A stretch of 64,000 bases of DNA, taken from positions 62,001-126,000 of the forward strand of contig JAHLWZ010000791.1 of assembly GCA_020536535.1 (NCBI GenBank). The letters are read 5' to 3'. The notes under the pieces were generated by a model. The model saw only the letters and a list, made by a program, of their open reading frames with translations. It was not told the origin of the DNA and made no database searches. Below, in pieces: positions 63,626 to 64,000 of this stretch. Made by a program: the position numbers and the translations under genes. This DNA is from Pelomyxa schiedti (lineage: Eukaryota; Evosea; Pelobiontida; Pelomyxidae). The first letter of the stretch is position 1, and each line of letters opens with the position of its first letter.

Positions 63626-64000
63626 TCACCCAGACCCTGTGTAGCTCTGGTAGTACCCACTGCTATCCAGAGTGTAAACCGCCCAAGACATGGCCGTTTG
63701 CAGGGCTGTGATGATTTCTTTGGTATCTGGTGGTAGACTTTTGATAAACTGGTCCAAATCCATAGCATAGTTTACAGACTCCCAGCCTGCAGGCCACACT
63801 TCTGCAAGAAGAAGTTCTACTTTTTTACAAACATCCTTTGCGAGATGTTAGTACAGCGGTTTTAAAAGTTTTACAGGGAACACACGGCTGGTGGTAATTC
63901 GCCGTAAGATGTAAGGTCATAGGCTTTACCATAAAAGTCAACATGCGTTACAGCGTCGGGATCACAGGCTTCAACATACGATCTGAAGCCTGGAACCCAG
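63626..64000 (-). CDS. Unrecognised protein, 3' part only
   Basis: Runs in from the right edge. The exon at 63,890-64,000 reads GFRSYVEACDPDAVTHVDFY then GKAYDLTSYGELPPA. It splices across an intron with a perfect TACTAAC branch (GTGTGTTCC donor, TCGCAAAG acceptor) to VCKKVELLLAEVWPAGWESV, NYAMDLDQFIKSLPPDTKEI and SSGYYQSYTGSG, with the stop at 63,626. No family recognised; it looks like a soluble helical domain. Confidence 0.6.

Overview
This window is nuclear DNA from a gene-dense, intron-rich unicellular eukaryote. Wherever exons can be joined by homology or by reading frame, the introns are tiny (about 41-117 nt, mostly 41-60) with GT...AG ends and TAAC-type branch sequences (one perfect TACTAAC near 63,855). 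All three stop codons are used in the usual way. Talin, coronin, a RasGEF-RhoGAP fusion, kelch/Ras and ankyrin/GRAM multidomain signalling proteins, with no bacterial operon logic, point to an amoebozoan or a related amoeboid protist. That placement is inference; no rRNA or organelle marker is present.

Layout: 1-12,592 is a run of minus-strand genes: endonuclease V (cut by the left edge), an unrecognised membrane protein, a Sel1-repeat protein, a CPA2-type cation/proton antiporter and a large unrecognised helical protein. Coronin (13,012-14,817) and a PHO80-type cyclin (15,248-16,467) follow, also on minus. 17,084-26,788 holds plus-strand genes: an intronless MORN protein, a RING E3-like protein and the RasGEF-PH-RhoGAP protein. 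A UPF0046-type metallophosphoesterase lies on minus at 26,733-27,602.

At about 28,180-32,276 sits a 4.1 kb DNA transposon with short terminal inverted repeats, a 47-48 bp block repeated in direct orientation at both ends, and a long transposase-like reading frame that I cannot place in a known superfamily. It appears to split a minus-strand host gene, and its terminal repeat supplies an in-frame ATG to the downstream piece.

32,600-53,386 carries a kelch/F-box/Ras-like GTPase protein, a GPI-ethanolamine-phosphate-transferase-like membrane enzyme, a Hint (hedgehog/intein-type) autoprocessing protein, an ankyrin-GRAM-NmrA-EF-hand protein, a phosphatidylinositol-phosphate kinase, several small unrecognised genes, and a membrane protein joining a SUEL-type lectin domain to a C-terminal PB1-like fold. 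A complete talin gene fills 53,641-63,414, and the 3' end of one more minus-strand gene runs off the right edge.

Functionally the window is rich in cytoskeleton and membrane signalling. Talin (membrane-actin linkage), coronin (actin turnover), RasGEF/RhoGAP (Ras to Rho relay), the Ras-like kelch protein, PIP kinase and the GRAM protein (phosphoinositide signalling) could act in one adhesion/motility network, though nothing shows co-regulation beyond proximity. Many exon joins were read by eye, so exon edges are firm only where coordinates are stated.
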